Positions 9,001 through 15,579 of a stretch of 64,000 bases of DNA are shown piece by piece. Below the pieces are notes generated by a model. The model did not search any database and was not told where the DNA came from. It saw nothing but the letters and a program-made list of their open reading frames with translations. This stretch comes from Cupriavidus agavae (lineage in GTDB: Bacteria; Pseudomonadota; Gammaproteobacteria; Burkholderiales; Burkholderiaceae): NCBI RefSeq assembly GCF_004217045.1, contig NZ_SGXM01000005.1:235058-299057 (forward strand). Direction: 5' to 3'. The first letter of the stretch is position 1; each line of letters starts with the position of its first letter. The translations under genes were made by a program, and so were the position numbers.

Positions 9001-9860
9001 TGTTCGACGCCGCCGTGCGCGCCGTGGCCGCCCTTGACGAGCCGGCGGACGTGAATCCGGTCCGCGCCCGCGTGCTGGCCGAGCAGCAGGCGCTGGAGGC
9101 GCAGGGCGTGCCGCCCGGGGCCGCGCAGGACCGGGCGTGCTGGCGCGTGTTCGGCGCCCGGCCCGGCGACTATGGCACCGGCCTGCAGGCGTTGATCGAC
9201 GGCCGGCACTGGCAGACCGACGCGGACCTGGCGCGGGCCTATCTGGACGCGGGCGGCTTCGCCTACGGGCAGCGGCTCGATGGCGTACAGGCGCACGAGA
9301 CGTTCGCGGCACGGTTGGCCGGCATCGACGCCGTGGTGCAGAACCAGGACAACCGCGAGCACGATATCCTCGACGCCAACGACTACTACCAGTTCCAGGG
9401 CGGCATGGTGGCCGCCGTGCGCCACCTTGGCGGCGCCCAGCCGGCCATCTACCACGGCGACCACGCCAACCCGGCCGCGCCGCGCGTGCGCACGCTCGGC
9501 GAGGAAATCGCCCGGGTGATCCGCACCCGCGTGGTGAACCCGAAATGGATCGACGGCGTACGCCGGCACGGCTACAAGGGCGCCTTCGAGATGGCCGCGA
9601 CGGTGGACTACCTGTTTGGCTACGACGCCACGGCGCGCGTGGTGGGCGACCACCAGTACGCGCTGGTGGCCGACGCCTATGTGCACGACGCCGCCAACCG
9701 CGACTTTCTGGCCCGGCACAACCCACGTGCGCTGCAAGGCATCTGCGAGCGCCTGCTGGAAGCGATGGAGCGCGGCCTGTGGCAGGCGCCCGGCGACCAC
9801 CGGGCGCGCATCGAACATCATCTGCTCGACAACGAACAGCGTCTGGAAGGACAGTCATGA
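6066..9860 (+). CDS. cobN: Cobaltochelatase subunit CobN
   Basis: A 1264-residue cytoplasmic large subunit of the ATP-dependent cobalt chelatase, which inserts Co2+ into hydrogenobyrinic acid a,c-diamide. The signature HVGKHGNLEWLPGK lies near residue 560, matched by HVGRHGTLEWLPGK in the paralogue at 827. Other family blocks include LPTGRNFYSVDTRAVPTRTA and NPKWIDGVRRHGYKGAFEM near the C-terminus. It has no signal peptide and no membrane anchor, so it is the normal chelatase subunit. Translation is coupled on both sides: 3 nt from cobW, and a 4-nt ATGA overlap with the AAA+ gene. The tight cobW-cobN-chlID set should supply all subunits of one chelatase. Confidence 0.95.
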   Translation: MHLLSTRPGGFVEDASVVLRIEQTPGDIVVLSAADTTLALLAGAVPGLGSGFPSVRLANQMYLRQPASLDLYIDEVLRHARVVVVDHLGGESDWAYGLERLPELARARGQLLVVFSGDLAEDDNLARRGNAPAELSHQLWRYLREGGAANAGQFFRCLADHAFPDLSAGTEPALPPQVVPQAALYHRAHGVATVQDWQREWAARGLDGAPVVPLLFYRSHLQAGNTDVFDAVADALLDAGLCPLPLAVSSLKEPLCREVLQRLCDDLPVALVLNTTAFAVASLDSAGEADAPLAGDAPVLQVILSGGNREDWLADAQGLSTRDVAMHVALPEVDGRIITRAISFKGLAWRCPHTQVDVVRYQPDPERVRFVVELARRWCRLRTLPAAQKRVALILANYPASEGRIGNGVGLDTPASVVRILQRLGEEGFALGPLPADGDALLRGLTRGVTNDLGQHAWRPAFQSLSMADYLSWFDQLPQASRDAIAARWGAPEADPMVRDGRFMIAGVRTGNVFVGIQPARAYGVDGHASYHDAELVPPHGYLAFYFWLRHVFGIDAVVHVGKHGNLEWLPGKSVALAASCWPDAILGPTPHLYPFIVNDPGEGAQAKRRAQAVIVDHLMPPLTRAENYGPLQDLERQVDEYYEALTVDPRRAKLLRREILQSIVGQQLHRELGLDAPASNDDEDALLNRTDAWLCELKESQIRDGLHVFGESPTGRQRRDTLAALARFPVGDGADGRAGLLGALAADLSLGFDPLDADWAAPWTGPRPAVLAELDSGPWRHCGDTRERLELLALRLLDDDAAPPAMPQAAAVLARLRGEVAPRLDACGPQELAQLAHGLDGRFVPPGPSGAPSRGRPDVLPTGRNFYSVDTRAVPTRTAWTLGLRSASQLIERHLQEHGEYPRAVGLSVWGTATMRTGGDDIAQAMALLGVRPKWAPGSHRVVDFEILPMAIFDRPRVDVTLRVSGFFRDAFANLVALFDAAVRAVAALDEPADVNPVRARVLAEQQALEAQGVPPGAAQDRACWRVFGARPGDYGTGLQALIDGRHWQTDADLARAYLDAGGFAYGQRLDGVQAHETFAARLAGIDAVVQNQDNREHDILDANDYYQFQGGMVAAVRHLGGAQPAIYHGDHANPAAPRVRTLGEEIARVIRTRVVNPKWIDGVRRHGYKGAFEMAATVDYLFGYDATARVVGDHQYALVADAYVHDAANRDFLARHNPRALQGICERLLEAMERGLWQAPGDHRARIEHHLLDNEQRLEGQS

Positions 9861-10918
9861 AGGACCAGCCCATGCGCCCGATTTTCCCGTTCAGTGCCCT
9901 GGTGGGGCAGGACACGCTGCAACTGGCGCTGCTGCTGGCGGCCGTCGATCCCGCCATCGGCGGCGTGCTGGTGACCGGCCCGCGCGGCACGGCCAAGTCC
10001 ACGGCGGCGCGCGCGCTGGCCGAACTGCTGCCGCACGGCCAGTTCGTGACGCTGCCGCTCGGGGCCAGCGAGGAACAGCTGACCGGCACGCTCGATCTCT
10101 CCCACGTCCTGCAGCAGGGCGAGGTGCGCTTCCGGCCGGGGCTGCTGGCGCGCGCCCACGATGGCGTGCTCTACGTGGATGAGGTGAACCTGCTGCCCGA
10201 CCCGCTGGTGGACCAGTTGCTCGACGTGGCGGCCAGCGGCGTGAACGTGGTGGAGCGCGATGGCGTCTCGCACGAGCATGCGGCGCGGTTCGTGCTGGTG
10301 GGCACGATGAACCCGGAGGAGGGCGAACTGCGCCCCCAGTTGCTGGACCGCTTCGGGCTGGCGCTGGCACTGGACAACTACGGCGATGCCGCCGCGCGGC
10401 AGGCCATCGTGCGGGCGCGGCTCGCCTTCGATACCGATCCGGCGGCCTTCCGCGCGGCCGTGGCGGCGCGGCAGCAGGCGCTGGCCGCGCAGGTGGTGCG
10501 GGCCCGTGCGGCGTTGCCCGGCCTGCCGTTCGGCGGCGAAGTCCACGATCACGTCAGCGCGCTGTGCCTGGCGGCCCACGTAGATGGCGTGCGCGCCGAC
10601 CTCGTCATGCTCCGGGCCGCTCGGGCGCTGGCGGCATGGCGCGGCGCCGATGACATCACGCCGGGCCATGTCGACGAGGTGGCCGAACTCGTGCTGTACC
10701 ACCGTCGCCATGCCGGCGCGCCGCCGCAGCCGTCGCCGCAGCCGTCGCCGCAGCCGTCGCCGCAGCCGCCCCAACCGCAGCAGGCGGGCAACGATGGCCC
10801 GGCAGAAGCCTCGGCGCCGGCAGACCCGTGGGGCGCGCTGCCGCCGCCCCAGCCGGGGGTGACCGACGTCAAGCCGCTCAAGCCGTTTGCCGGGGGCCAC
10901 GCCCCAAAAAAAGCCTGA
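9857..10918 (+). CDS. Chelatase AAA+ subunit, ChlI/BchI-like (zero-frame product)
   Basis: A 353-residue MoxR/ChlI-type AAA+ ATPase. Walker [10 protein letters not shown] is at residues 41-49, Walker [11 protein letters not shown] at about 104-113, and a sensor region [19 protein letters not shown] follows. It is the motor that drives metal insertion by CobN. The tail is a Pro/Gln-rich linker with three QPSP repeats, ending GGHAPKKA. The stop codon at 10916-10918 comes 4 nt after a run of seven A that looks like a -1 frameshift site. This reading is therefore the short product, equivalent to the small ChlI subunit, while the frameshifted reading adds a VWA domain. A proline-rich linker normally belongs to ChlD/BchD, not ChlI, which supports a shared gene. 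The start ATG overlaps the cobN stop as ATGA. Confidence 0.9.
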   Translation: MKDQPMRPIFPFSALVGQDTLQLALLLAAVDPAIGGVLVTGPRGTAKSTAARALAELLPHGQFVTLPLGASEEQLTGTLDLSHVLQQGEVRFRPGLLARAHDGVLYVDEVNLLPDPLVDQLLDVAASGVNVVERDGVSHEHAARFVLVGTMNPEEGELRPQLLDRFGLALALDNYGDAAARQAIVRARLAFDTDPAAFRAAVAARQQALAAQVVRARAALPGLPFGGEVHDHVSALCLAAHVDGVRADLVMLRAARALAAWRGADDITPGHVDEVAELVLYHRRHAGAPPQPSPQPSPQPSPQPPQPQQAGNDGPAEASAPADPWGALPPPQPGVTDVKPLKPFAGGHAPKKA

Positions 10919-11607
10919 GCCACCGGCGCGCGCCCGAGCCGGAACGGTCGGGCGGCATCCGGTGGCAGGCCGCGCGCCCGGTTTCGGCCCGCAGCGCCCC
11001 GCGCGGCGTGGCATCGGGCACGTGCGTCCACTGGCCCCGCACACTGGCGGCCCGTGGCACCGCGCCGCTCGATCCGTCCCATCTGCGCTTCCGCCGCACC
11101 GACCCGCGCGGCGGCGTGCTGCATTGCGTGGTGCTGGACTGCTCCGGCTCGATGGCGCATGGCGAGCCGCTGGCGCTGGCCAAGGGCGTGCTGCTCCGGC
11201 TGCTGGAACGCGCCTACCAGACCCGCGCCGAGGTGGCGCTGGTCTGCTTCGCCGCCGGCCACGCCGAGGTGCGTCTGGCCCCGTCACGCGCCCGGCGCTG
11301 GAACGATGACTGGGTCCGCCCGATCACCGGGGGCGGCGGCACGCCGCTGGCGCTCGGCCTGGCCCGCGCCGATCAGCTACTGGCCCGGCAAGCGCGCCAG
11401 CGCCCCGGCCAGCAGCGCTGGCTCTGGCTGCTGACCGATGGCCGCAGCACCGAATCGCCACCCCGCCCGGCATGGGCCGATCACGTGGTGGTGGTGGACG
11501 TGGAGCGGAACCCGGTGCCGCTGGGCCGCTGCCGGCATCTGGCGGACGGGTGGGGCACCGAGTACCGCAGCGCCGAAGCCGCCATCGCGGACCCGCGCTT
11601 GCCCTAA
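9857..11607 (+). CDS. chlD: Chelatase AAA+ and VWA subunit, ChlD/BchD-like, made by -1 frameshift
   Basis: Predicted product of join(9857..10912, 10912..11607), 583 residues: AAA+ domain (1 to about 280), Pro-rich linker, then a VWA domain. After the shift the frame reads AGC CTG AGC. The VWA part has an intact MIDAS: DCSGSM, the Thr of GGGGTPLA, and LLTDGR. The VWA frame has no ATG near its beginning and no ribosome binding site, so independent translation is unlikely. This is the domain order of ChlD/BchD, which bridges the ChlI ring and the large chelatase subunit. Making ChlI-like and ChlD-like subunits of cobalt chelatase from one gene by -1 frameshifting has been proposed for bacterial chlD genes. 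A sequencing error is the alternative, but the stop codon placement and downstream stem-loop argue against it. Confidence 0.85.
10727..10762 (+). repeat. 12-nt coding tandem repeat (QPSP x3)
   Basis: Three perfect copies of CAGCCGTCGCCG (10727, 10739, 10751) and a partial fourth encode [14 protein letters not shown] in the linker between the AAA+ and VWA domains. The number of units could change by slippage, altering linker length without changing frame. Confidence 0.9.
10906..10966 (+). promoter_or_regulatory. Programmed -1 ribosomal frameshift signal
   Basis: The heptamer A AAA AAA (10906-10912) is in the right phase for two Lys tRNAs to slip back one base. A 6-nt spacer (10913-10918) that includes the zero-frame TGA follows. 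Then comes a stem-loop: GCCACCGG (10919-10926) with CCGGTGGC (10959-10966), CGCCCGA (10931-10937) with TCGGGCG (10948-10954), and CCG-GAA-CGG at the tip. Spacer length and stem strength match bacterial -1 signals. CGGGGG at 10891-10896 is only a weak candidate for an upstream Shine-Dalgarno stimulator. Confidence 0.85.
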
Positions 11608-11632
11608 AGTTCTCCTTGCGCCCGGCCGTTAG
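11605..11632 (+). promoter_or_regulatory. Candidate sigma-28 (FliA) promoter
   Basis: TAAAGTTC (11605-11612), 12 nt, GCCGTTAG (11625-11632) is close to the FliA consensus TAAAGTTT-N11-GCCGATAA. It stands 50 bp before the chemoreceptor start codon and overlaps the 3' end of chlD, so the receptor would have its own motility-linked promoter. Confidence 0.65.
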
Positions 11633-11681
11633 CCCATCGATACCCCGGACAAACGCGGGAAAACGAGGAGCGGAAGGCATC

Positions 11682-12776
11682 ATGGCTTGGGACAACTTGA
11701 GTATGCGCACCCGATTGGGGGCGGCTTTTGGCGTAAATGTGGTGCTGGTGGCCGTGTTGACGACGCTGGCACTGGGCCAGGTGGCCGATGGCGGTACGCG
11801 GGGGTGGATCTGGGGGATCGGGCTGGCCGTGCCGGTGCTGAGCCTGGTGTTCTGGTTCCGGCTCGTGGGCGCCATCGAGGTGCCGCTCAAGGAGGCGGAA
11901 TTCATCGCCGAGACCGTGGCGGCCGGCGACCTGAGCAAGGATTTCGAGACCGAGCGCGGCGGCGATTTCGGCCGGCTGCTGGGCGGGCTGGGCGAGATGG
12001 AGGACATGCTGACCGAACTGGTGACGCGCATCAAGGCGGCCAGCGACTCGATCTCGTCGGCCTCGCAGCAGATCGCCGTGGGCAACACCGATCTCTCGCA
12101 GCGCACCGAGGAGCAGGCGGCCACGCTGGAGCAGACCGCGTCGAGCATGGGCGAACTGACGGCCATGGTGAAGCAGAACACCGAGCGCGCCCGGGCGGCC
12201 AACGGGCTGGCCGATGCGGCGTCGGGCATCGCCGAGCGCGGCGGCACGATCGTCAGCGATGTGGTGACCACCATGGACGCCATCAGCGCCAGCTCGCGCA
12301 AGGTCACGGACATCATTGCCGTGATCGAGGGGATTGCGTTCCAGACCAATATCCTGGCGCTCAACGCCGCCGTGGAAGCGGCGCGCGCCGGCGAGCAGGG
12401 GCGCGGCTTTGCCGTGGTGGCCGGCGAGGTGCGCACGCTGGCCCAGCGCAGCGCGGCCGCCGCGAAGGAAATCAACGTGCTGATCAGCGATTCGGCGCGG
12501 CAGGTGGAAAGCGGCTCGGCGCTGGTGGGCCGCGCCGGCCAGACCATGGACGAGATCGTGCAGGCGGTGCGCCGCGTGACCCAGATCCTCGGCGAGATCG
12601 CCGCGGCGTCCGAACATCAGAGCGAAGGCATCGCGCAGGTCAACGTGGCCGTCACGCAGATGGACGACGTGACGCAGCAGAACGCGGCGCTGGTGGAGGA
12701 GGCGGCGGCCGCCTCGTCCGCGCTGGCCGATCAGGCCCAGGCATTGCAGAAGGTGGTGGGCGAGTTCAGGCTCTGA
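11682..12776 (+). CDS. Methyl-accepting chemotaxis protein without a periplasmic sensor
   Basis: A 364-residue chemoreceptor. Two hydrophobic segments (about residues 15-32 and 42-62) are separated by a loop of only about ten residues ([10 protein letters not shown]), so there is no room for a normal ligand-binding domain. A HAMP-like region follows ([20 protein letters not shown]). The conserved signalling hairpin [20 protein letters not shown] starts near residue 217 and contacts CheA/CheW. There is no C-terminal NWETF-like methylation tether. The start has GAGGAG upstream at 11665-11670. The upstream FliA-type promoter ties expression to the flagellar regulon. It may sense membrane state or cytoplasmic signals, or work in mixed receptor arrays. 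Confidence 0.93.
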   Translation: MAWDNLSMRTRLGAAFGVNVVLVAVLTTLALGQVADGGTRGWIWGIGLAVPVLSLVFWFRLVGAIEVPLKEAEFIAETVAAGDLSKDFETERGGDFGRLLGGLGEMEDMLTELVTRIKAASDSISSASQQIAVGNTDLSQRTEEQAATLEQTASSMGELTAMVKQNTERARAANGLADAASGIAERGGTIVSDVVTTMDAISASSRKVTDIIAVIEGIAFQTNILALNAAVEAARAGEQGRGFAVVAGEVRTLAQRSAAAAKEINVLISDSARQVESGSALVGRAGQTMDEIVQAVRRVTQILGEIAAASEHQSEGIAQVNVAVTQMDDVTQQNAALVEEAAAASSALADQAQALQKVVGEFRL

Positions 12777-12794
12777 GCGCCCGGCAGGCCGGCG

Positions 12795-13673
12795 TCAGAG
12801 CTTGCCGGTGGCCAGCCATTGCGCCACCGGCGCCCAGAAGGTCTTCATGAAGGCCGCCTCGATGGCCGCGTTGTGCGGCAGTTGCTCGAACACCACCAGC
12901 CGGCTCGGGCCCGGTATGGCGCGGGCCAGGTGCTGCATGTGGTGAAACGGAATCGTGGCGTCGAGCCGGCTGTGTACCAGCATCACCGGCAGCCGCAGCT
13001 TGCGCACGCGGGCGATGTTGTTCCACGGATCGGGCAGCGCCCAGGCTACCCAGCGCGATACCAGCCCCTTGGCCACGGCGGCGGCGCGGGCCGAAGAAAA
13101 CCCCGCACCCACGATCACGCCATCGGGCTGCGGCTGCAGCGAGCCCACCACGTCGAGCATCACGCCGCTGCCCAGCGAATATCCCATCACGTAATGGCGT
13201 GCGGCCGCCGATGACGCCTCGCGGAACTGCAGGTACGCCGCCAGCGCGTCCTCGCGCAGCCGGCGCACGCTGGGCGTGCCGGTGCTGCTGCCATAGCCGC
13301 TGTAGTCGAACACGAAGGAACTGATGCCCGCGCCGTGCAGCAGGGCCTGCACGGGCGCCCAGTCGGCTAGGCACTCGTCGTTGCCGTGAAACACCGCCAG
13401 CGCGGGCGCTGCCGGGTCGGGGGCGGGTACCCACGACGCCTGCAGCGTGCGGTCGCCGCTGTGGAACGTGAACTGGCGCGAGGCCACGCCGAGGTCGTCG
13501 GGCGTCAGCGATCCGACCGGGCAGGGCTCGAACGCATCGCGCTCCACGGCCCGGTACAGCAGCAGGCGGCCAAAGGACGCGGCGGCCGCCAGCCCGGCCA
13601 GCCCGAACGCGCCCGCCAGCCAGTGCCAGCCGGGGCGGCGGGTCTCGGAAACGGGGGGCAGCGGGGGTGTCAT
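12795..13673 (-). CDS. Alpha/beta hydrolase, membrane-anchored
   Basis: A 292-residue serine hydrolase. One N-terminal hydrophobic helix (residues 17-40) suggests an inner-membrane anchor with the catalytic body in the periplasm. The oxyanion region is AVFHGNDECLAD, followed by FDYSGYGSSTG. The nucleophile elbow is GYSLGSG with Ser166. The acid is probably Asp in HSRLDATIPF and the base His in LPHNAAIE. It resembles the COG1073/BEM46 type of esterase or acyl hydrolase. It converges on the chemoreceptor, with 18 bp between their stops. The substrate cannot be deduced. Confidence 0.85.
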   Translation of the reverse strand: MTPPLPPVSETRRPGWHWLAGAFGLAGLAAAASFGRLLLYRAVERDAFEPCPVGSLTPDDLGVASRQFTFHSGDRTLQASWVPAPDPAAPALAVFHGNDECLADWAPVQALLHGAGISSFVFDYSGYGSSTGTPSVRRLREDALAAYLQFREASSAAARHYVMGYSLGSGVMLDVVGSLQPQPDGVIVGAGFSSARAAAVAKGLVSRWVAWALPDPWNNIARVRKLRLPVMLVHSRLDATIPFHHMQHLARAIPGPSRLVVFEQLPHNAAIEAAFMKTFWAPVAQWLATGKL

Positions 13674-13808
13674 GTGATAACCGTAGCACTTGGCGACGGA
13701 AAGAAAAGGGTGCGGGCGCCCGCGCCGACGCCGGTATCCCTGAAATCGTCTGCCAAATCAGTCAGTTACCTGCGAGATAGCTGGCCTCAATCCACTCCAT
13801 AGAAATCT

Positions 13809-13828
13809 TTTTCGTAGTTCTACGAAAA
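13809..13828. promoter_or_regulatory. Perfect 20-bp inverted repeat, candidate operator
   Basis: TTTTCGTAG-TT-CTACGAAAA is a perfect 9-bp dyad with a 2-nt centre. It lies in the 430-bp gene-free region between the hydrolase and the repeat protein, 11 bp before the first TetR-type site. It differs in sequence from that site and may bind another regulator. Confidence 0.5.
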
Positions 13829-13839
13829 TTCGCCTTGCT

Positions 13840-13859
13840 TATCTATCTATAGGTAGATA
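13840..13859. promoter_or_regulatory. TetR-type operator, site 1
   Basis: TATCTATCTATAGGTAGATA contains half-sites TATCTA and TAGATA with an 8-nt spacer. The same spacing and most of the left arm recur at 14915-14934, directly in front of the tetR gene, and a variant is at 13982-14001. The shared word suggests one regulator controls both transcription units. Confidence 0.65.
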
Positions 13860-13958
13860 GTATTCAGGCCATGGACAGCGACGCAGCGGCCGGAACGAGA
13901 CAGAAACGGAACGGCGCAGCGGCAAAATCCACGCAACACCAGCCAGCACTAACCGGAG

Positions 13959-14034
13959 GCGGTCTTTTTTTTAGCCCTGGTCCTCTACCTAGCAGTAGAT
14001 AGTAATGGGTGGCCAGGACCAAAAAACAGACCGC
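13959..14034. repeat. 76-bp imperfect inverted repeat (possible cruciform)
   Basis: Arms 13959-13982 and 14011-14034 pair at 20 of 24 positions plus one G-T wobble. The outer part reads GCGGTCTTTTTTTT against AAAAAACAGACCGC. The 28-nt loop contains the third TetR-type site. As RNA it would be a long hairpin with an internal U-run 70 nt before the start codon of the repeat protein. It could be an attenuator, a leader fold, or a remnant of a small mobile repeat. Confidence 0.7.
13982..14001. promoter_or_regulatory. TetR-type operator, site 3 (variant)
   Basis: CCTCTACCTAGCAGTAGATA aligns base for base with the sites at 13840 and 14915 in the right half (GTAGATA) and less well in the left half (CCTCTAC for TATCTAY). 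It sits in the loop of the 76-bp inverted repeat. Confidence 0.5.
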
Positions 14035-14106
14035 TCGATTGCAGCACAGACCCAGCCGGCCGATCCGACCACAACCAGGATCGAACGGCTACGCAAGGAG
14101 AGCATC

Positions 14107-14670
14107 ATGAACGCCAAGACCATCCTGACCGCCGCCGCCCTCGCCGCCGCTTTCGTGACGGGCGCCGCCCAGGCCGCACAACCCCAGGGCGATGCCTACG
14201 GCTACGCCTACCGCGTCAACGATCAGCGCAGCGCCTTCACGGACGGTGCCCGGATCGGCAACCGCGACGTGTTCACCGACGGTGCCCGCATCGGCAACCG
14301 CGATGCCTTCACGGACGGTGCACGCATCAGCAACCGCGACGGCCTGACCGCCAGCCTGTCGAACCGCGACGTGTTCACCGACGGTGCCCGTATCGGCAAC
14401 CGCGATGCCTTCACGGACGGCGCCCGCATCAGCAACCGCGACGGCCTGACCGCCAGCCTGACGCACCGCGACGTGTTCACGGACGGTGCCCGCATCGGCA
14501 ACCGCGATGCCTTCACGGACGGTGCCCGCATCAGCAACCGCGACGGCCTGACCGCCGGCCTGACGCACCGCGACGTGTACACGGACGGCGCCCGCGGCAA
14601 CGGCCCCCGCAACCCGTACTACGACGGTGGCCGCTCGGTTGACCCGTACACCGACGGCGCCCTGGCCTGA
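14107..14670 (+). CDS. Exported repeat protein with FTDGAR motifs
   Basis: A 187-residue protein of unknown function. A clear Sec signal peptide (residues 1-22, AAALAAAFVTGAAQA) precedes a short Gly/Tyr-rich segment. Three near-identical 34-residue units follow, each containing FTDGARIGNRDA, FTDGARISNRDG and LTASL. Two to three diverged motifs (YTDGAR, YYDGGR, YTDGA) close the chain. Each motif places Asp, Arg and Asn at fixed spacing, which could bind cations or polysaccharide, but I know of no assigned function. There are no cysteines in the mature part. AAGGAG at 14095-14100 sets the start. A terminator follows at 14722. TetR-type operators upstream suggest tight repression. Confidence 0.8.
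   Translation: MNAKTILTAAALAAAFVTGAAQAAQPQGDAYGYAYRVNDQRSAFTDGARIGNRDVFTDGARIGNRDAFTDGARISNRDGLTASLSNRDVFTDGARIGNRDAFTDGARISNRDGLTASLTHRDVFTDGARIGNRDAFTDGARISNRDGLTAGLTHRDVYTDGARGNGPRNPYYDGGRSVDPYTDGALA
14272..14577 (+). repeat. Three tandem 102-nt coding repeats
   Basis: Units at 14272-14373, 14374-14475 and 14476-14577 are almost identical at the DNA level and encode 34 residues each. Nested inside each unit is a 36-nt half-repeat (FTDGARIGNRDA and FTDGARISNRDG). The low divergence implies recent duplication or gene conversion, so copy number may vary between strains. Confidence 0.95.
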
Positions 14671-14721
14671 GCCCCGGCCCCTGTTTGCAAACTTCGCCAT
14701 GACCTGGCGTTGACTCCGGTA

Positions 14722-14759
14722 CAGACGGGCATCCCACAAGGATGCACGTCTGTTTTTTT
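14722..14759 (+). terminator. Rho-independent terminator of the repeat-protein gene
   Basis: CAGACGGGCATCC (14722-14734) pairs with GGATGCACGTCTG (14740-14752), with a single mismatch and the loop CACAA. Seven T follow. It ends the transcript 52 nt after the repeat-protein stop. Confidence 0.9.
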
Positions 14760-14771
14760 AGGCGAACTACG

Positions 14772-14876
14772 ATGAAAACCTGGCTTGGCAACGATGCCCT
14801 GATCCTGGGCGGCTGGCTGGCGCTGTGTGCCGCCAGTGGTGCGGCCATCACGCTGGCGGTGCAGGGCGTGGTCTAG
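14772..14876 (+). CDS. Putative 34-residue single-pass membrane peptide
   Basis: The ATG at 14772 opens a 34-codon frame with one hydrophobic helix: MKTWLGNDALILGGWLALC, continuing through AASGAAITLAVQGVV. It begins 12 nt after the terminator T-run and ends 69 bp before tetR. The charged N-terminus followed by an uninterrupted apolar stretch is typical of small membrane proteins. No strong ribosome binding site is visible (AGGCGA only), so expression is uncertain. It might be a target of the neighbouring TetR regulator. Confidence 0.4.
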   Translation: MKTWLGNDALILGGWLALCAASGAAITLAVQGVV

Positions 14877-14888
14877 GCGGCGCAGCCA

Positions 14889-14920
14889 TTGACTCCGGGA
14901 AATTCCCGGTTGAGTATCTA
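14889..14920 (+). promoter_or_regulatory. Candidate tetR promoter with a dyad in the spacer
   Basis: TTGACT (14889-14894) and TATCTA (14915-14920) could serve as -35 and -10 elements 20 bp apart. The spacer holds the perfect dyad CCGGGAA-A-TTCCCGG (14895-14909). A long spacer with a centred dyad recalls MerR-type promoters, but this is speculative; TetR repression from the overlapping operator is the simpler view. Confidence 0.4.
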
Positions 14921-14934
14921 TCTTCGTGTAGATA
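14915..14934. promoter_or_regulatory. TetR-type operator, site 2 (autoregulatory)
   Basis: TATCTATCTTCGTGTAGATA lies 11 bp before the tetR start codon and shares TATCTATCT-N5-TAGATA with site 1. The position overlaps the presumed -10 region, as expected for autorepression. Confidence 0.7.
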
Positions 14935-14945
14935 AAGTACCCACC

Positions 14946-15560
14946 ATGAAAACGCAACCTGTCCGCGAGCAACTGCTCGAACATACGCTGGTCCTGATCC
15001 GCAGCCGCGGCTTCAATGGCTTCAGCTATCGTGACCTGGCCGAGCTGGTGGGGGTCAAGACCTCCAGCATCCACTATTACTTTCCGTCCAAGGACGATCT
15101 CGTGCTCGAAGCGGTGCGCGAGTACAGCCGGCGCATCTCCGAGCGCCTGGGCGGCATCGATGCCAGCCTGCCGGTGCTCGAACAGGCCCGCCAGTACCTG
15201 GACCCGCTGCGCCAGACCTGTGGCTCGGGCCAGATCTGCCTGGCCGGCATGCTGTCCACCGAGATCCTGAGCCTGCCCGAATCGGTGCACCATGTGCTCA
15301 AGGACTTCTATCACATCAACGAGACCTGGCTGACCCGGCTGCTCGAACGCGGGCAGCAGGAGCGCGAGACGCCGTACCCGGTACCGCCCGCCATGCTCGC
15401 CCAAGTGATTTATGGATCGCTTCAAAGCGGCCTGATCGCCGCGCGGCTGTTCGGCACGCAGGATCGCCTGGAAGCCGCCGCCGAGACGCTGCTCGGGGCG
15501 CTGTGCAACCAGCGCGCCAAGGCGTTGATGGATTCGCAGATCACCTGCGGCTCGCTGTAA
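14946..15560 (+). CDS. TetR/AcrR family transcriptional regulator
   Basis: A 204-residue repressor. The N-terminal helix-turn-helix spans about residues 8-54, with the recognition segment LAELVGVKTSSIHYYFPSK. The C-terminal ligand domain is diverse; it contains a CGSGQICLAGML stretch with two cysteines, a feature of the TetR C-terminal group related to NemR and RutR-like sensors, so electrophile or oxidant sensing is possible. I chose the ATG at 14946 (MKTQPVREQLLEHTL) because it sits just after the operator and starts the family homology. It probably represses itself and the FTDGAR repeat protein through the shared 20-bp site. A strong terminator follows 20 nt after the stop. Confidence 0.9.
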   Translation: MKTQPVREQLLEHTLVLIRSRGFNGFSYRDLAELVGVKTSSIHYYFPSKDDLVLEAVREYSRRISERLGGIDASLPVLEQARQYLDPLRQTCGSGQICLAGMLSTEILSLPESVHHVLKDFYHINETWLTRLLERGQQERETPYPVPPAMLAQVIYGSLQSGLIAARLFGTQDRLEAAAETLLGALCNQRAKALMDSQITCGSL

Positions 15561-15579
15561 CGCTGCGAGTCGGCAGGAC

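Noticed and set aside
5703..9821. Long minus-strand open frame opposite cobN
   Set aside because: Same cause: antisense to a conserved gene, low-complexity composition, no recognisable motif.
10919..11607. Separate VWA gene with its own start
   Set aside because: No ATG and no ribosome binding site near the domain start. The first usable GTG is inside the VWA region. Frameshifting explains it better.
14272..14577. CRISPR-like array
   Set aside because: The repeats are in frame, contiguous, 102 nt long without unique spacers, and encode a signal-peptide protein.
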